In this document: in pieces, positions 38,192 to 48,016 of the stretch
How the letters are laid out: each line of letters begins with the position of its first letter
How positions within the stretch are numbered: the stretch's first letter is position 1
Assembly: GCF_001536285.1 (NCBI RefSeq)
Contig: NZ_FAOZ01000006.1
Location: 248,001-312,000, forward strand
Source of the DNA: Parafrankia irregularis
GTDB taxonomy: Bacteria; Actinomycetota; Actinomycetes; Frankiales; Frankiaceae
DNA length: 64,000 nucleotides
Direction of reading: 5' to 3'
Notes under the pieces: model-generated
Database searches by the model: none
Seen by the model: the letters and a program-made list of their open reading frames with translations, nothing else
Told to the model about the DNA's origin: nothing
Translations under genes and position numbers: made by a program

Positions 38192-38863
38192 TCAGGTGGG
38201 GTCCTGGCCCCGCTCGATGGCGTCCCAGGCGTCAACGGGTGCGGCTACGCGGGCCTGGTAACGGCCGGACATGGCCGGCCAGGTCCGCGCGCGGGCGACC
38301 ACGGCAGCGCCCGTGACGGCCAGTACCAGGCCGCCGAACGAGGCCGACCAGGGTCCGGCGGTGCGGGAGAGCCCAGTGATCGTCGGTTCCCCCACGGGCA
38401 CCACGGCCTGAACCTCGTCCGTGCCGCGGACAGCGCCCATCGGATCGATGGCGATCCCACCCGCCGTCACGAGGATGGCGATGCCCGCGAGCAGCACGAG
38501 GATTCCCACCACGGTCCGGCCCAGCCGCCGGGTCGCGATGATCGCCAGTGTCCCGGCGAGGCCGAGCAGCCCGAGGGCGGTCACCGCCGGTGCCAGCGAG
38601 CTGCCGGACCAGTTCACCGTCAGCGGCGCTGCCACCACCTTCTCCCCCACCCCTGACTGCACGCGGGCCGACACCCAGGTGGAACCAGCGCTGAACAGCA
38701 CCGCTGCCGCGCCGACCAGGCACCCGACGATGGCCAGCATCCGTTCCCGGCGGGCCCGTCGGGCCTGGTCAGCGGCCGGCGCGGCGGCCTGGTCGGCCGC
38801 GGTGCGGCCATCGGAATGCCGATCGGGTGGTGTGGTGGTGGGCATGTCGGGCGTCGGGGTCAT
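38192..38863 (-). CDS. Trp-biosynthesis-associated membrane protein (Trp_oprn_chp family)
   Basis: 223 residues. After a polar 40-residue N-terminus there are four hydrophobic helices: MLAIVGCLVGAAAVLFSAG (about 42-60), ALGLLGLAGTLAIIATRR (about 95-112), VVGILVLLAGIAILVTAGG (about 117-135) and SFGGLVLAVTGAAVVARAR (about 173-191). An outer loop contains ARVQSGVGEK and WSGSSLAP. This pattern and the position right after trpE fit the actinobacterial 'tryptophan-associated transmembrane protein' family, whose function is unknown. Its ATG overlaps the trpE stop (ATGA), so it is co-translated with trpE. Confidence 0.85.
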   Translation of the reverse strand: MTPTPDMPTTTPPDRHSDGRTAADQAAAPAADQARRARRERMLAIVGCLVGAAAVLFSAGSTWVSARVQSGVGEKVVAAPLTVNWSGSSLAPAVTALGLLGLAGTLAIIATRRLGRTVVGILVLLAGIAILVTAGGIAIDPMGAVRGTDEVQAVVPVGEPTITGLSRTAGPWSASFGGLVLAVTGAAVVARARTWPAMSGRYQARVAAPVDAWDAIERGQDPT

Positions 38864-40407
38864 GACGGCGAGCGGAGCGACTCCGCCACCTCGATCGCGC
38901 GGAGCACCGCGGCGGCCTTCGTCCGGCTCTCCAGATCCTCCGTCTCCGGCACCGAGTCCGCGACGATGCCGGCGCCGGCCTGCACATAGGCCATGCCGGA
39001 GCGCAGCACCGCGGTGCGGATGGCGATGGCGGTGTCCAGATCACCGCCGAAGTCGAGATAGCCGACCACGCCCCCGTAGAGAGCACGCCGGGTCGGCTCC
39101 AGCTCGTCGATGATCTCCATGGCACGCACCTTCGGGGCTCCGGACAGGGTGCCCGCGGGGAAGGTGGCGGCAAGCACGTCGACGGCGCTGCGTTCGGGCG
39201 CGACCTGACCGATCACGGTGGAGACGATGTGCATGATGTGCGAGAACCGCTCGACCGCGGCGAACTCGACGACCCGCACCGAACCGGGCACACAGACCCG
39301 CCCGAGATCGTTGCGGACCAGGTCCACCAGCATGACGTGCTCGGATCGTTCCTTCGGGTCGGCCAGCAGCTGGGCGGCCAGCTCGGCGTCGTGCTCGGGA
39401 GTCTCGCCCCGCGGCCGGCTGCCGGCGATCGGGTGCAGCAGCGCTCGGCGGCCCGTGACCTTGACGTGTGCCTCGGGCGAGGACCCGACGACGTCATGAT
39501 CGGCGAAGCGCAGCAGATACATGTACGGGCTGGGGTTGGACGCCCGCAGGACCCGGTACACATCCAGCGCGTCGGCGGAGGTGGGGCGTTCGAAACGCTG
39601 CGAGACGACGATCTGGAAGCACTCGCCGGCGCGGATCTCCTCGATCGACCGCTCGATCGCGGCCCGGTAGCCACCCGCCTCGGTGGCGGAGACGAAGTCC
39701 CGTACCCCGGTGACGGCCCCCGTCGTGGTCGCCACGGTCGGCTCGCTCCACTTGCCGAGATCGGCCGTCATCACCTCGATGCGGTGCACCGCGTCGTCGT
39801 ACGCCGCGTCCAGCTCGCCGGTACGGCCGGTACCGGCGCCCTCCGCACCATCGCCGCTTCCGGTGACGCCGGTGAAGACGTTCGCCACCAGCTGGCACGA
39901 CCCGTCGGTGTGGTCCAGGACGGCGAGGTCGGTCGTCAGCAACATCCGCAGCTCGGGAATCCCGAGATCATTGACGGAGTTCGCCGGCAGCCGCTCGATG
40001 CGCCGGACGATGTCGTAGGACAGGTAGCCGACCAGGCCGCCGAGCAGCGGCGGGGTCCCCTCCGGGCGGGGCGAGCAGAGCTGCCGCTCGACGGCCCGCA
40101 GGACCTCCAGCGGATCACCACCGCTCGGCAGGCCCGGCGGCGGCACCCCGTCCACCCAGACGGCCTGGCCATCACGTTCCGTGAGGGTGGCGGCGGCGCG
40201 TACCCCGATGAACGAGTACCGCGACCACACACCACCATGCTCGGCGGACTCCAGCAGGAACGTGCCCGGGCCGCCGGCCAGCTTGCGGTACACCCCGACC
40301 GGGGTCTCCCCGTCGGCCAGCAGGCGCCGGGACACCGCCACGACCGGCTGGTGCGCCGCGAGCTGGTGGAACTCCTCGCGGGTGGGCGTGATCACGCCGG
40401 TCGTCAT
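38860..40407 (-). CDS. trpE: Anthranilate synthase component I
   Basis: 515 residues from the ATG at 40407, which has GGGGAGCAGG upstream and overlaps the hisI stop. The feedback-inhibition motif LLES is present ([21 protein letters not shown]). The chorismate-binding half has the expected [40 protein letters not shown] and the C-terminal [20 protein letters not shown] with [20 protein letters not shown]. It makes anthranilate from chorismate with ammonia supplied by TrpG, which is not in this window; nor is trpD. Regulation by tryptophan is likely at least at the enzyme level because of the LLES motif. Confidence 0.95.
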   Translation of the reverse strand: MTTGVITPTREEFHQLAAHQPVVAVSRRLLADGETPVGVYRKLAGGPGTFLLESAEHGGVWSRYSFIGVRAAATLTERDGQAVWVDGVPPPGLPSGGDPLEVLRAVERQLCSPRPEGTPPLLGGLVGYLSYDIVRRIERLPANSVNDLGIPELRMLLTTDLAVLDHTDGSCQLVANVFTGVTGSGDGAEGAGTGRTGELDAAYDDAVHRIEVMTADLGKWSEPTVATTTGAVTGVRDFVSATEAGGYRAAIERSIEEIRAGECFQIVVSQRFERPTSADALDVYRVLRASNPSPYMYLLRFADHDVVGSSPEAHVKVTGRRALLHPIAGSRPRGETPEHDAELAAQLLADPKERSEHVMLVDLVRNDLGRVCVPGSVRVVEFAAVERFSHIMHIVSTVIGQVAPERSAVDVLAATFPAGTLSGAPKVRAMEIIDELEPTRRALYGGVVGYLDFGGDLDTAIAIRTAVLRSGMAYVQAGAGIVADSVPETEDLESRTKAAAVLRAIEVAESLRSPS

Positions 40408-40850
40408 CGACCTGCTCCCCTCGTCGACGCCGTCACGGAGGCGCGCTCCCCGGCCGACGCTGCCGCGGCCGACACTTCCGCCGCGGCCGGGCCGGCCTCG
40501 ACGGGCAGCTCCCGACCGACGAAGCAGGTGCGCTCCCCCGTGTGGCAAGCCGCCCCTACCTGGTCCACCCGGACGAGCACGGTATCCCCGTCGCAGTCGA
40601 GAGCGACCGAGCGAACCCACTGCACGTGCCCGCTGGTGTCCCCCTTGACCCAGTACTCGGACCGGCTTCGGCTCCAGTAGGTGGCGCGGCCGGTGGTGAG
40701 GGTCCGGTGCAGCGCCTCATCGTCCATCCAGCCGAGCATGAGGACCTCGCCCGTGTCGTACTGCTGGGCTACGGCCGGGAACAGACCCGCCCCGTCCCGC
40801 TTGAGCTGGCGGGCGATGGCGGGATCGAGAGCTGAGGCTGGTGCGGTCAC
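40404..40850 (-). CDS. hisI: Phosphoribosyl-AMP cyclohydrolase
   Basis: 148 residues. Monofunctional HisI, without the HisE pyrophosphatase domain. Conserved stretches: [42 protein letters not shown] and the zinc/magnesium-binding [14 protein letters not shown] and [12 protein letters not shown], with the three cysteines in place. It opens the purine ring of phosphoribosyl-AMP, the third step of histidine synthesis. The last 35 residues are Ala/Ser/Gly-rich. Its stop overlaps the trpE start by 4 bases, tying his and trp expression together. Confidence 0.95.
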   Translation of the reverse strand: MTAPASALDPAIARQLKRDGAGLFPAVAQQYDTGEVLMLGWMDDEALHRTLTTGRATYWSRSRSEYWVKGDTSGHVQWVRSVALDCDGDTVLVRVDQVGAACHTGERTCFVGRELPVEAGPAAAEVSAAAASAGERASVTASTRGAGR

Positions 40851-41014
40851 CCACCCTATTCTGCCTGCCGCGGCGAGGCCGGCCGCGAGCCCGCGCTGTG
40901 AGCCGGCCCCATGAGCCGGCCGCGTGACCCGACGCTGTAACCCGACGCTGTGAGCCGGGCGCGACCTGGCGCCCCTGGCGCCGGCGCACCTGCCGTCGGC
41001 GGGCCGGCACGCCG

Positions 41015-42937
41015 TCAGCGGGAGGAGACTCCGGCGGCCCAGGACTCGTGCAGCCGCCGGTACACCCCGGGAACCGCGACGAGGTCGGCGTGCGTGCCGC
41101 GCTGGACGACCCGGCCCGCGTCCACCACGATCACCTCGTCCGCGGCCTCGGCCGTCGAGAGCCGGTGCGCGATCGTGACGGACGTCCGGTCGCGGGTCAG
41201 GGCCAGCAGGGCCGAGGCGATCCGGACCTCGGTGGCCGGGTCCACCGCGGAGGTCGCCTCGTCGAGGACCAGCAGGTCCGGGTCGGCCAGCTGGGCCCGG
41301 GCCAGCGCGACGAGCTGGCGCTCGCCGGCCGAGAGCAGATCGCCACGTTCACCGACCCTGGTGGCGATCCCGGCCGGAAGGCCAGCGAGCCACTCCCCCA
41401 GCCCCAGCTGCTCGAACGCCACCATGATCTCCTCATCGGTGGCGTCGGGGCGCCCGTAGCGGACGTTGCCCGCCACGGTCAGGTCGAACAGGAAGCCGTC
41501 CTGCGGCACCATGACCACGCGGCGGCGCAGCGAGTCGAAACGCACCTCACCCAGCGGGACGTCGCCGATCAGGACGGTGCCGTCGGTGGGGTCCATCAGC
41601 CGGGTCAGCAGCTTCGCCATGGTCGTCTTGCCGGAGCCGGTCTCGCCGACGACCGCCACCCTCGTCCGGGCCGCCAGGTCGAGGGTCACGTCGTGGAGCA
41701 CCGGCGGTCCGCCCGGGTAGGCGAAGCCGACCTGGTCGAACCGGACGCCCAGCGGGCCGTCCGGCAGCAGGCGCCCTCCGCCGTCGGCACCGGGGTCGCG
41801 GATGTCGGTCGGCGTGTCGAGCACGTCGACGACCCGCCGGAGCCCGGCGATCGCGTTGGAGCCCTCGTTCAGCACCTCGGTCAGCGACTGGATCGGCATC
41901 ACGAACAGCGTCAGCAGAAACAGGAAGGCCACGAGCTGGCCGGTCGTCAGCGAGTCGTCGACGCCGAGCGCGACCCCCAGCACGACCACCGACGCCGTCG
42001 TCAGCGCGGCGACGATCTCCACCCCCGCGAACACCCCGGCCACCAGCGTCTGCGCCTGGGTCTGCGCGACCCGGTAGTCCTCCACCGTGGTCCCGATCCG
42101 TCGGGCGGTCCGCTGCTGCGACCCGTACGCGCGCACCACCTGTGCGCCCACCACGGACTCGGCGATCGCGCCGAGCATCTCGCCGACCCGCTCCCGCACC
42201 ACGCCGTACCGGCGGGCCAGCCGCTTCTGGAACCGGTGGGTCGCGAGGACCAGCGGCACGAAGAACGCGTACACCACCAGCGTCAGCTGCCAGGAGTAGA
42301 CGAACATCAGGACCGTCGCGATGACCATCTGCCCCAGTGAGACGATCAACATGACGCCGCCGAACTGCAGAAACTGCGACATGGTGTCGATGTCGGTGGT
42401 CACCCGCGAGGTCAGCGACCCGCGCCGCTGCTCGGACTGGCTGAGCATCGACAGGTCATGCACGTGCCGGAACGCCCGGACCCGCAGGGTCGCGAGCGCG
42501 CTCTCCGACAGGCGGTAGAGCCGGACGTTCATCCGGTAGGCAGCGACGGCGGTGACTCCGATGGCGACAGCCGCGAAACCCACCGAGATCCCGATGACCC
42601 CCAGGTCGGCTCCGCCATCCCACACACCGCGGTCCAGTGCCTGCTGGATGACCACGGGGACGACCACCTTGCCCACCGTGGCGATGATCGCCAGTCCGAG
42701 CGTGCCGAGGATCCCGGCGGTCAGCTCCGGCACCAGCCGGTGCAGCCGGCCGAGGGTCGCCCACAGCCCCTCGCCCACCGCGCCTCCACCCATCACTGCA
42801 CCACCGCCCACGGCCGCACCACCGTGCACCGCGCCATCCCTCACCGCGCCATCCCTCACCGCGCCGGCGCCCACAGCAGCACCAGGACTCACGGCACCGC
42901 GACCCACGGCACTGCGACTCACGGCACTGCGACTCAC
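41015..42937 (-). CDS. ABC exporter half-transporter, catalytic-site subunit
   Basis: 640 residues. An unusual N-terminus (about residues 1-55) of [18 protein letters not shown] repeats is followed by a six-helix exporter membrane domain (about 65-370) and a nucleotide-binding domain. Walker A is [16 protein letters not shown], the signature is atypical [15 protein letters not shown] (LSAGE instead of LSGGQ), Walker [14 protein letters not shown] has the catalytic Glu, and the switch His is present ([14 protein letters not shown]). It overlaps its upstream partner by 4 bases (GTGA). The complementary defects of the two proteins indicate a heterodimeric exporter with one degenerate ATP site. 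The substrate is unknown. Confidence 0.92.
   Translation of the reverse strand: MSRSAVSRSAVGRGAVSPGAAVGAGAVRDGAVRDGAVHGGAAVGGGAVMGGGAVGEGLWATLGRLHRLVPELTAGILGTLGLAIIATVGKVVVPVVIQQALDRGVWDGGADLGVIGISVGFAAVAIGVTAVAAYRMNVRLYRLSESALATLRVRAFRHVHDLSMLSQSEQRRGSLTSRVTTDIDTMSQFLQFGGVMLIVSLGQMVIATVLMFVYSWQLTLVVYAFFVPLVLATHRFQKRLARRYGVVRERVGEMLGAIAESVVGAQVVRAYGSQQRTARRIGTTVEDYRVAQTQAQTLVAGVFAGVEIVAALTTASVVVLGVALGVDDSLTTGQLVAFLFLLTLFVMPIQSLTEVLNEGSNAIAGLRRVVDVLDTPTDIRDPGADGGGRLLPDGPLGVRFDQVGFAYPGGPPVLHDVTLDLAARTRVAVVGETGSGKTTMAKLLTRLMDPTDGTVLIGDVPLGEVRFDSLRRRVVMVPQDGFLFDLTVAGNVRYGRPDATDEEIMVAFEQLGLGEWLAGLPAGIATRVGERGDLLSAGERQLVALARAQLADPDLLVLDEATSAVDPATEVRIASALLALTRDRTSVTIAHRLSTAEAADEVIVVDAGRVVQRGTHADLVAVPGVYRRLHESWAAGVSSR
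42780..42935. repeat. Coding minisatellite at ABC subunit N-terminus
   Basis: Tandem 15-base units of two kinds (CACGGCACTGCGACT-like near 42900-42935 and CACCGCGCCATCCCT-like near 42830-42865), with less regular copies between, encode the repetitive N-terminus of the 640-residue ABC protein. Confidence 0.75.
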
Positions 42938-45099
42938 GGCGCGACCTCCGGAACGGCCGGAACCGCGGCGGCCGGCGACCGCCCGTCCGCCGCCTCGTCG
43001 TAGGCGGTAAGCAGCTCGGCATAACCAGGCGAGCGATTCAGCAGCTCCCGGTGCGTGCCCTGCGCGACCACCCGGCCGCCGGCCAGGAAGACAACCTCGT
43101 CCGCGAGCTCGACCGTCGAGCGGCGGTAGGCGACGATCACCACCGTGGCGGCGCCGGCCCGGGCCCGCAGATCGGCGAGGATGGACGCCTCGATCCGCGG
43201 GTCGACGCTGGAGGTCGCGTCGTCCAGGATGAGCAGCCGCGGGTGGCGGACCAGCGCGCGGGCCAGGCCGATGCGTTGGCGCTGGCCGCCGGACAACGTG
43301 GTTCCTCGCTCGCCGACGCGGGTGTCCAGGCCCGCGGGCAGCGCGCGCACGAAACGGTCCGCCTGGGCGCGGCGCAGGGCCTCCCAGATCTCGTCGTCGC
43401 CCACGTCGAGGCCCAGCGCCACGTTGGCCCGCACGGTGTCGTCGAACAGGAACGTCTGCTGAGGGACGAGCGCGACCGCGCCGGTGACCTCGCCGGCCGC
43501 GAGCTCGGGCAGGTCCACCCCGTCGAGACGGATCGTGCCACCGCTCGGGTCGATGAGGCGGGCGAGCAGGTTCACCAGGGTCGACTTGCCCGAGCCGGTG
43601 CGGCCGGTGAGCGCCACCACCCGGCCGGGCGGCACGTCGAACGTGACGCCGGACAGCGCCGCCCGCCCGACGCCCACCGCGTCCAGAGCGTCCACGGCGT
43701 CGGCGGCGACGTCCACGCTGTCGGCAGGATCCACGGTGCCGGCGGGGTCGGCGACGTCCTCGGCGGTGGGCCGGCCCGCCGCCGGCGCGGGATACCGGTA
43801 GCCGACTCCGCTCACCTGCAGCGCGGCCGGACCGGACCCGGCGAGCTGGGCGGTGCCGTGGGTGAGCCCGCCACTCGCCGCGAGCACCGCCGCCACCCGC
43901 TCATGACCGACCACCGACCGCGGGAGCTCGCCGAAGACCCATCCGATCGCCCTGATCGGAAACGCCAGCAGGGTGAACAGGTACGCCACCCGCACCAGCT
44001 CGCCGACGGTGAGCGAGCCGGCGTCGATACGGACCGCGCCGACCACGATCACGGTGAGCACGCCCAGGTTGGGCAGCGCCTCCATGACCGGGTCGAACAT
44101 CCCGCGGATCCGGCCGGCGCGGACCATCGCGTCGCGCAGCTCCTGCGCCTTCACCTCGAAGCGGGACGTCTCATCGGCCTCCCGGCCGAGCGTCTTGACG
44201 ACCAGCGCCCCGTCGAACGACTCGTGCGCGACGCCGCTGACCTCACCGCGCAGCTGCTGAACCCGCCCGTACAGCGGTGACACCAGGCGCCCGTAGATGA
44301 TGTTGACGGCGCCGAAGGCGGGGAACACCACACACCCCACCAGTGCGAGCAGCGGGTCCGTCGCGACCAGCAGCCCCAGTGCGGCGGCCAGCATGACCAG
44401 CACGCCCGCGGCGAACGGCAGCGGCGCGATCGGTGCCCAGGTCGCCTCGACGTCGGCGTTCGCGTTCGACAACAGCGAGCCGGTCGAGTGCCGCTGATGC
44501 CATGCCAACGGCAGCTGAAGGTACTGGCGGGTGACCCGGCGCCGGTAGGTGGCCTGCAGCCGGTACTGCATCATCCCGGAGACCAGTCGGCGCAGGAACA
44601 GGCCGCACGCGCGCGCGAACCCGATGCCGACCATGATCGCACCGGCGCCGAGCAGCGTGCTCCCGTCGGCGTGCCCGTCCCGGATGCTCGGGACCACCAC
44701 CCGCTCGGTGATCTCGCCGAGCGCCAGCGAGCTCGCCACCGTCGCCAACGCGTACAGCGAGCTGCCGACGAAGGCCGCGGCGAAGATCCGCGGCTCCTCG
44801 CGTACCGCGTTCGCGAGGATGCCCAGCCCGCGCCCGATCACCCCGGGTGCGTGACCGCCCGCGCCCGCCACCGCCGGACGGGCCGCCCTGGCCCGGGGCG
44901 CAGGAACGTCAACGGTGGCGGCTGTGGCGCCGGTGGCACCCGCGGCGGCGTCCGCCTCCGCGGCCACGGCCTCGGCCTCGGCGGCTGTTACGGCCTCGGC
45001 GCCATCCGTGGCACCCGCGGCGACATCCGCCACGCACGCCCGCGCCCGTCTGCGGGGAGCGAGGCTGGCTGCGACGCTGGACGCGAGGTCACCGGGCAC
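42934..45099 (-). CDS. ABC exporter half-transporter, degenerate-site subunit
   Basis: 721 residues from the GTG at 45099, chosen because GGAGGA lies at the right distance; the frame is open to 45315 but without such a site. An Ala/Glu-rich stretch (about 1-80) precedes the exporter membrane domain (about 95-400). The nucleotide-binding domain has normal Walker A (VALTGRTGSGKSTLVNLLAR) and signature (TTLSGGQRQRIGLARAL). Walker B ends in LLILDDATSSVDP, with Asp in place of the catalytic Glu, and the switch His is replaced (VVIVAYRRSTVELAD). A linker insert rich in Asp/Val/Ala (about 465-500) lies before the Walker A. It pairs with the 640-residue protein encoded next. Confidence 0.9.
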   Translation of the reverse strand: MPGDLASSVAASLAPRRRARACVADVAAGATDGAEAVTAAEAEAVAAEADAAAGATGATAATVDVPAPRARAARPAVAGAGGHAPGVIGRGLGILANAVREEPRIFAAAFVGSSLYALATVASSLALGEITERVVVPSIRDGHADGSTLLGAGAIMVGIGFARACGLFLRRLVSGMMQYRLQATYRRRVTRQYLQLPLAWHQRHSTGSLLSNANADVEATWAPIAPLPFAAGVLVMLAAALGLLVATDPLLALVGCVVFPAFGAVNIIYGRLVSPLYGRVQQLRGEVSGVAHESFDGALVVKTLGREADETSRFEVKAQELRDAMVRAGRIRGMFDPVMEALPNLGVLTVIVVGAVRIDAGSLTVGELVRVAYLFTLLAFPIRAIGWVFGELPRSVVGHERVAAVLAASGGLTHGTAQLAGSGPAALQVSGVGYRYPAPAAGRPTAEDVADPAGTVDPADSVDVAADAVDALDAVGVGRAALSGVTFDVPPGRVVALTGRTGSGKSTLVNLLARLIDPSGGTIRLDGVDLPELAAGEVTGAVALVPQQTFLFDDTVRANVALGLDVGDDEIWEALRRAQADRFVRALPAGLDTRVGERGTTLSGGQRQRIGLARALVRHPRLLILDDATSSVDPRIEASILADLRARAGAATVVIVAYRRSTVELADEVVFLAGGRVVAQGTHRELLNRSPGYAELLTAYDEAADGRSPAAAVPAVPEVAP

Positions 45100-45410
45100 C
45101 GCACTCCTCCGTTTCGCGGTCGCTGTCAGACCGCCGATCACCAGCATCGACTGCTCGTCACCAACGCGGCTGTCCTGGCCAAAAGTCCCGGTCAGCAGGT
45201 CAGCGGGTCCGAGCACCCGGTGGGTGGGTCGTTGTTTCACGGCGGCCGTGGCCGGTGGACGCCCCCGCGGTTCTCCGGCGCGCCGCCATCCTGGCCTGCC
45301 GCGGGGGTGTTTCACACCGTCATGGGTGAGCTGACCTCAGCTGGACAGCCGAAGTTCCGTCAACGTTCGCGCGGTGCTCCCCCACAGCGCCGCGCTCGCC
45401 CGGCGGCGCG
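45100..45410. other. Intergenic region upstream of the ABC exporter pair
   Basis: 311 bases between the exporter start and the hisF stop, both on the minus strand. It should hold the exporter promoter. The exporter frame remains open through most of it, but without conserved sequence. No clear hairpin after hisF is visible. Confidence 0.5.
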
Positions 45411-46175
45411 TCAGCGCACCGGGATGTCCGCGTCGCGCAGCTCCTTCTTCACCTCGGAGATCCGCATCCGCCCGAAGTGGAAGACGCTGGCCGCGAGCAC
45501 CGCGTCGGCTCCGGCCGCGACGGCGGGGGCGAAGTGGTCGAGCCGACCGGCCCCGCCGCTGGCGATCACGGGGACGTCCACCGCCGCCCGCACCGCACTG
45601 ATCATCTTCAGGTCGTAGCCGTCCTGCGTGCCGTCGGCGTCCATCGAGTTCAGCAGGATCTCGCCGGCGCCCAGCTCGACGGCGCGCGCCGCCCATTCGA
45701 CCGCGTCGATGCCGGTACCGCGACGCCCGCCGTGCGTCGTCACCTCGAACAGCGGGCCACCCGGCTCACGGGAGCGGCGCGCGTCGACGGAGAGCACGAT
45801 GCACTGGCTGCCGAACCGCAGCGCGCACTCGCGGACCAGCTCCGGGCGCGCCACCGCGGCCGTGTTGATGCCGACCTTGTCGGCGCCGGCCCGCAGCAGC
45901 CGGTCGACGTCGTCGACCGCACGCACTCCCCCGCCGACGGTGAGCGGGATGAAGACCTGCTCGGCGGTGCGCCGGACGATGTCGTACGTGGTCTCCCGGT
46001 TGCCGCTGGACGCGGTGATGTCCAGGAAGGTGAGCTCGTCGGCGCCCTCGGCGTCGTAGAGCCGGGCCATCTCGACCGGGTCACCGGCGTCGCGCAGGTC
46101 GGTGAAGTTCACACCTTTAACAACCCTGCCGCCGTCGACGTCGAGGCAGGGGATCACCCGGACCGCGACCGTCAC
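45411..46175 (-). CDS. hisF: Imidazole glycerol phosphate synthase cyclase subunit
   Basis: 254 residues from the GTG at 46175, which overlaps the hisA stop by 4 bases (GTGA). The barrel signatures are [29 protein letters not shown] (first catalytic Asp), [57 protein letters not shown] (second catalytic Asp) and [14 protein letters not shown]. With HisH it converts PRFAR and glutamine-derived ammonia to imidazole glycerol phosphate and AICAR. The HisH partner is encoded on the other side of an inserted ABC transporter locus. Confidence 0.96.
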   Translation of the reverse strand: MTVAVRVIPCLDVDGGRVVKGVNFTDLRDAGDPVEMARLYDAEGADELTFLDITASSGNRETTYDIVRRTAEQVFIPLTVGGGVRAVDDVDRLLRAGADKVGINTAAVARPELVRECALRFGSQCIVLSVDARRSREPGGPLFEVTTHGGRRGTGIDAVEWAARAVELGAGEILLNSMDADGTQDGYDLKMISAVRAAVDVPVIASGGAGRLDHFAPAVAAGADAVLAASVFHFGRMRISEVKKELRDADIPVR

Positions 46176-46924
46176 GGCGAGCCCGGTGCCGTCCCCGCCG
46201 CCGCACCCGCGCCCGCCGCGACGGACAGGGCCTCGGGCAGGGTGAACGCGCCGGCGTAGAGCGCCTTGCCGATGATGGCGCCCTCGACACCGGGCACCGC
46301 GGCGATGGCACGCAGATCGTCCAGGGAGGAGACCCCGCCGCTGGCGACCACCGGCCGCTTCGTCGCGGCCGTCACGGCCCGCAGCAGCTCGACGTTCGGA
46401 CCGGTCAGCGTTCCGTCCCGGCGGACGTCGGTGAGGACGTAACGGGCGCACCCGTCGGCGTCGAGGCGGGCGAGAACCTCGTAGAGCTCGCCGCCGTCAC
46501 GCGTCCAGCCGCGGGCGGCGAGGGTGGTTCCGCGGACGTCCAGGCCGACCGCGATCCGGTCGCCGACGCGGTCGATCGCCGCGCGGACCCAGTCCGGGTT
46601 CTCCAGCGCGGCGGTGCCGATGTTGACCCGGGTCGCCCCGGTCGCCAGCGCGGCGTCGAGGGACTCGTCGTCGCGGATGCCGCCGGAGAGCTCGACGGCG
46701 ACGTCGACGGAGCGCACGACCTCGGCGATCAGCTCCCGGTTGGAGCCACGACCGAAGGCCGCGTCGAGATCGACCAGATGGATCCACTCGGCGCCGTCAC
46801 GCTGCCAGGTCAGCGCCGCCTCACGGGGGTCGCCATAGGAGGTCTCGGATCCGGCCTCGCCCTGGACCAGACGGACGGCCAGGCCGTCAGCCACGTCCAC
46901 CGCGGGTAGCAGCGTCAACGTCAC
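46172..46924 (-). CDS. priA: Phosphoribosyl isomerase (HisA/PriA)
   Basis: 250 residues. The barrel carries [30 protein letters not shown], with the catalytic Asp and the Arg used by bifunctional enzymes, then [46 protein letters not shown] and [14 protein letters not shown]. HisA isomerises ProFAR to PRFAR. In actinobacteria that lack trpF the same enzyme, then called PriA, also isomerises phosphoribosyl anthranilate for tryptophan; the [12 protein letters not shown] stretch and the absence of trpF here favour PriA. The symbol hisA is the alternative. The last 15 residues are a Gly/Ala tail. Confidence 0.93.
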   Translation of the reverse strand: MTLTLLPAVDVADGLAVRLVQGEAGSETSYGDPREAALTWQRDGAEWIHLVDLDAAFGRGSNRELIAEVVRSVDVAVELSGGIRDDESLDAALATGATRVNIGTAALENPDWVRAAIDRVGDRIAVGLDVRGTTLAARGWTRDGGELYEVLARLDADGCARYVLTDVRRDGTLTGPNVELLRAVTAATKRPVVASGGVSSLDDLRAIAAVPGVEGAIIGKALYAGAFTLPEALSVAAGAGAAAGTAPGSP

Positions 46925-47021
46925 GCGCCCACCCTACGGGTCGCGGCCCCACCTGGCGCAGACCACACGGGCTCACGCAAAACGTCTCCGCACCCGCGGC
47001 CGGCATTCTAGGTTTGCAACG

Positions 47022-47999
47022 ATGATTCCCGACCGGGTGAATCCCCCACCGGCACAGGCGAATCTGGCGACGCTGCCGGCGTCCGCGGAGCCGGCGACAG
47101 CGGCGGCGGCAGCGGCGGCACCCGCCGAATCGCCCCTCCCGACGCGGCTGGTCGGCAGCCTGGCCAGTCCCGGCAGTTCCGGCAGGCTCGGCAGCGCGTG
47201 GGAGTCGGCGCGGATGTGGGGCGCGATCTCGTCCGCCTCCGCACGCCGGCTGGTCAGCTACCGGGCGGCGATCCTGGCGTCGATCGTGTCGAACATCGTG
47301 CTCACCGTGCTGCGCGGGCACCTGGCGCTGGCCGTGTGGACGCACCGCCCGGGCCTCGCCGGCTACGACAGCACCGCGGCGGTCACCTTCACCGTGCTCG
47401 GGCAGTCCCTGGTGACGACCTTCGCCGTCTTCGGCGGAATGATCGACATCCCCTGGCGGGTCCGGAACGGCAGCATCGAGGTCGACCTGGTCCGGCCGCT
47501 GGGCTTCCAACGCTGGTACCTCGGGCTCGAGGTGGGGCGGGCGGCCGTGTACCTGGCCAGCCGCGCCCTGCCGGCGGCGATCGTCGGGGTGCTCCTGTTC
47601 GACCTGCGGCTGCCGCGCACAGCCGGTGCGGCGGCCGCCTTCGCCGTGAGCCTGGGGCTGGCGCTGCTGGTGAGCTTCGGCCTGCGCTATCTGGTCGCGC
47701 TCAGCGCGTTCTGGATGACCGACTTCCGCGGCGTGCAGGCGGTCTCGGCGCTGGTGATGATGTTCTTCTCCGGGGCGGTCCTGCCGCTCGTCCTGTTCCC
47801 GGGCGCGCTCGGCACCATCGCCGGCCTGCTGCCCTTCGGCGCCGTCATCCAGACCCCGATGGACCTCTACCTGGGCACCGCGGACGACGGCCCGGTCCGC
47901 GCACTGGCCTTCCAGGCCGCCTGGGCCCTCGTGCTGCTGCTGGCCGGGCAGGCGCTGACATCCCGGGCGATCCGGCGTCTGGTGGTGCAGAACGGTTGA
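47022..47999 (+). CDS. ABC-2 family transporter permease (first)
   Basis: 325 residues. After an Ala/Pro/Ser-rich N-terminus (about 1-65) six hydrophobic helices follow (LASIVSNIVLTVLRGHLALA, AAVTFTVLGQSLVTTFAVFG, ALPAAIVGVLLFD, AFAVSLGLALLVSFGL, VSALVMMFFSGAVLPLVLFP, and the C-terminal one). The cytoplasmic motif IPWRVRNGSIEVDLVRPLGF is typical of the ABC2_membrane_6 (DUF990) permeases. The ATG lies 7 bases after TAGGTT (47009-47014), a possible -10 element, and has no ribosome binding site, so the mRNA may be leaderless. It is the first gene of a three-gene transporter operon that splits the his cluster. Confidence 0.87.
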   Translation: MIPDRVNPPPAQANLATLPASAEPATAAAAAAAPAESPLPTRLVGSLASPGSSGRLGSAWESARMWGAISSASARRLVSYRAAILASIVSNIVLTVLRGHLALAVWTHRPGLAGYDSTAAVTFTVLGQSLVTTFAVFGGMIDIPWRVRNGSIEVDLVRPLGFQRWYLGLEVGRAAVYLASRALPAAIVGVLLFDLRLPRTAGAAAAFAVSLGLALLVSFGLRYLVALSAFWMTDFRGVQAVSALVMMFFSGAVLPLVLFPGALGTIAGLLPFGAVIQTPMDLYLGTADDGPVRALAFQAAWALVLLLAGQALTSRAIRRLVVQNG

Positions 48000-48016
48000 C
48001 GAGCGGCGCGGAACCG

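Noticed and set aside
45100-45315. N-terminal extension of the degenerate ABC subunit to 45315
   Set aside because: The frame is open, but only the GTG at 45099 has a strong GGAGGA site; the extension has no conserved features.
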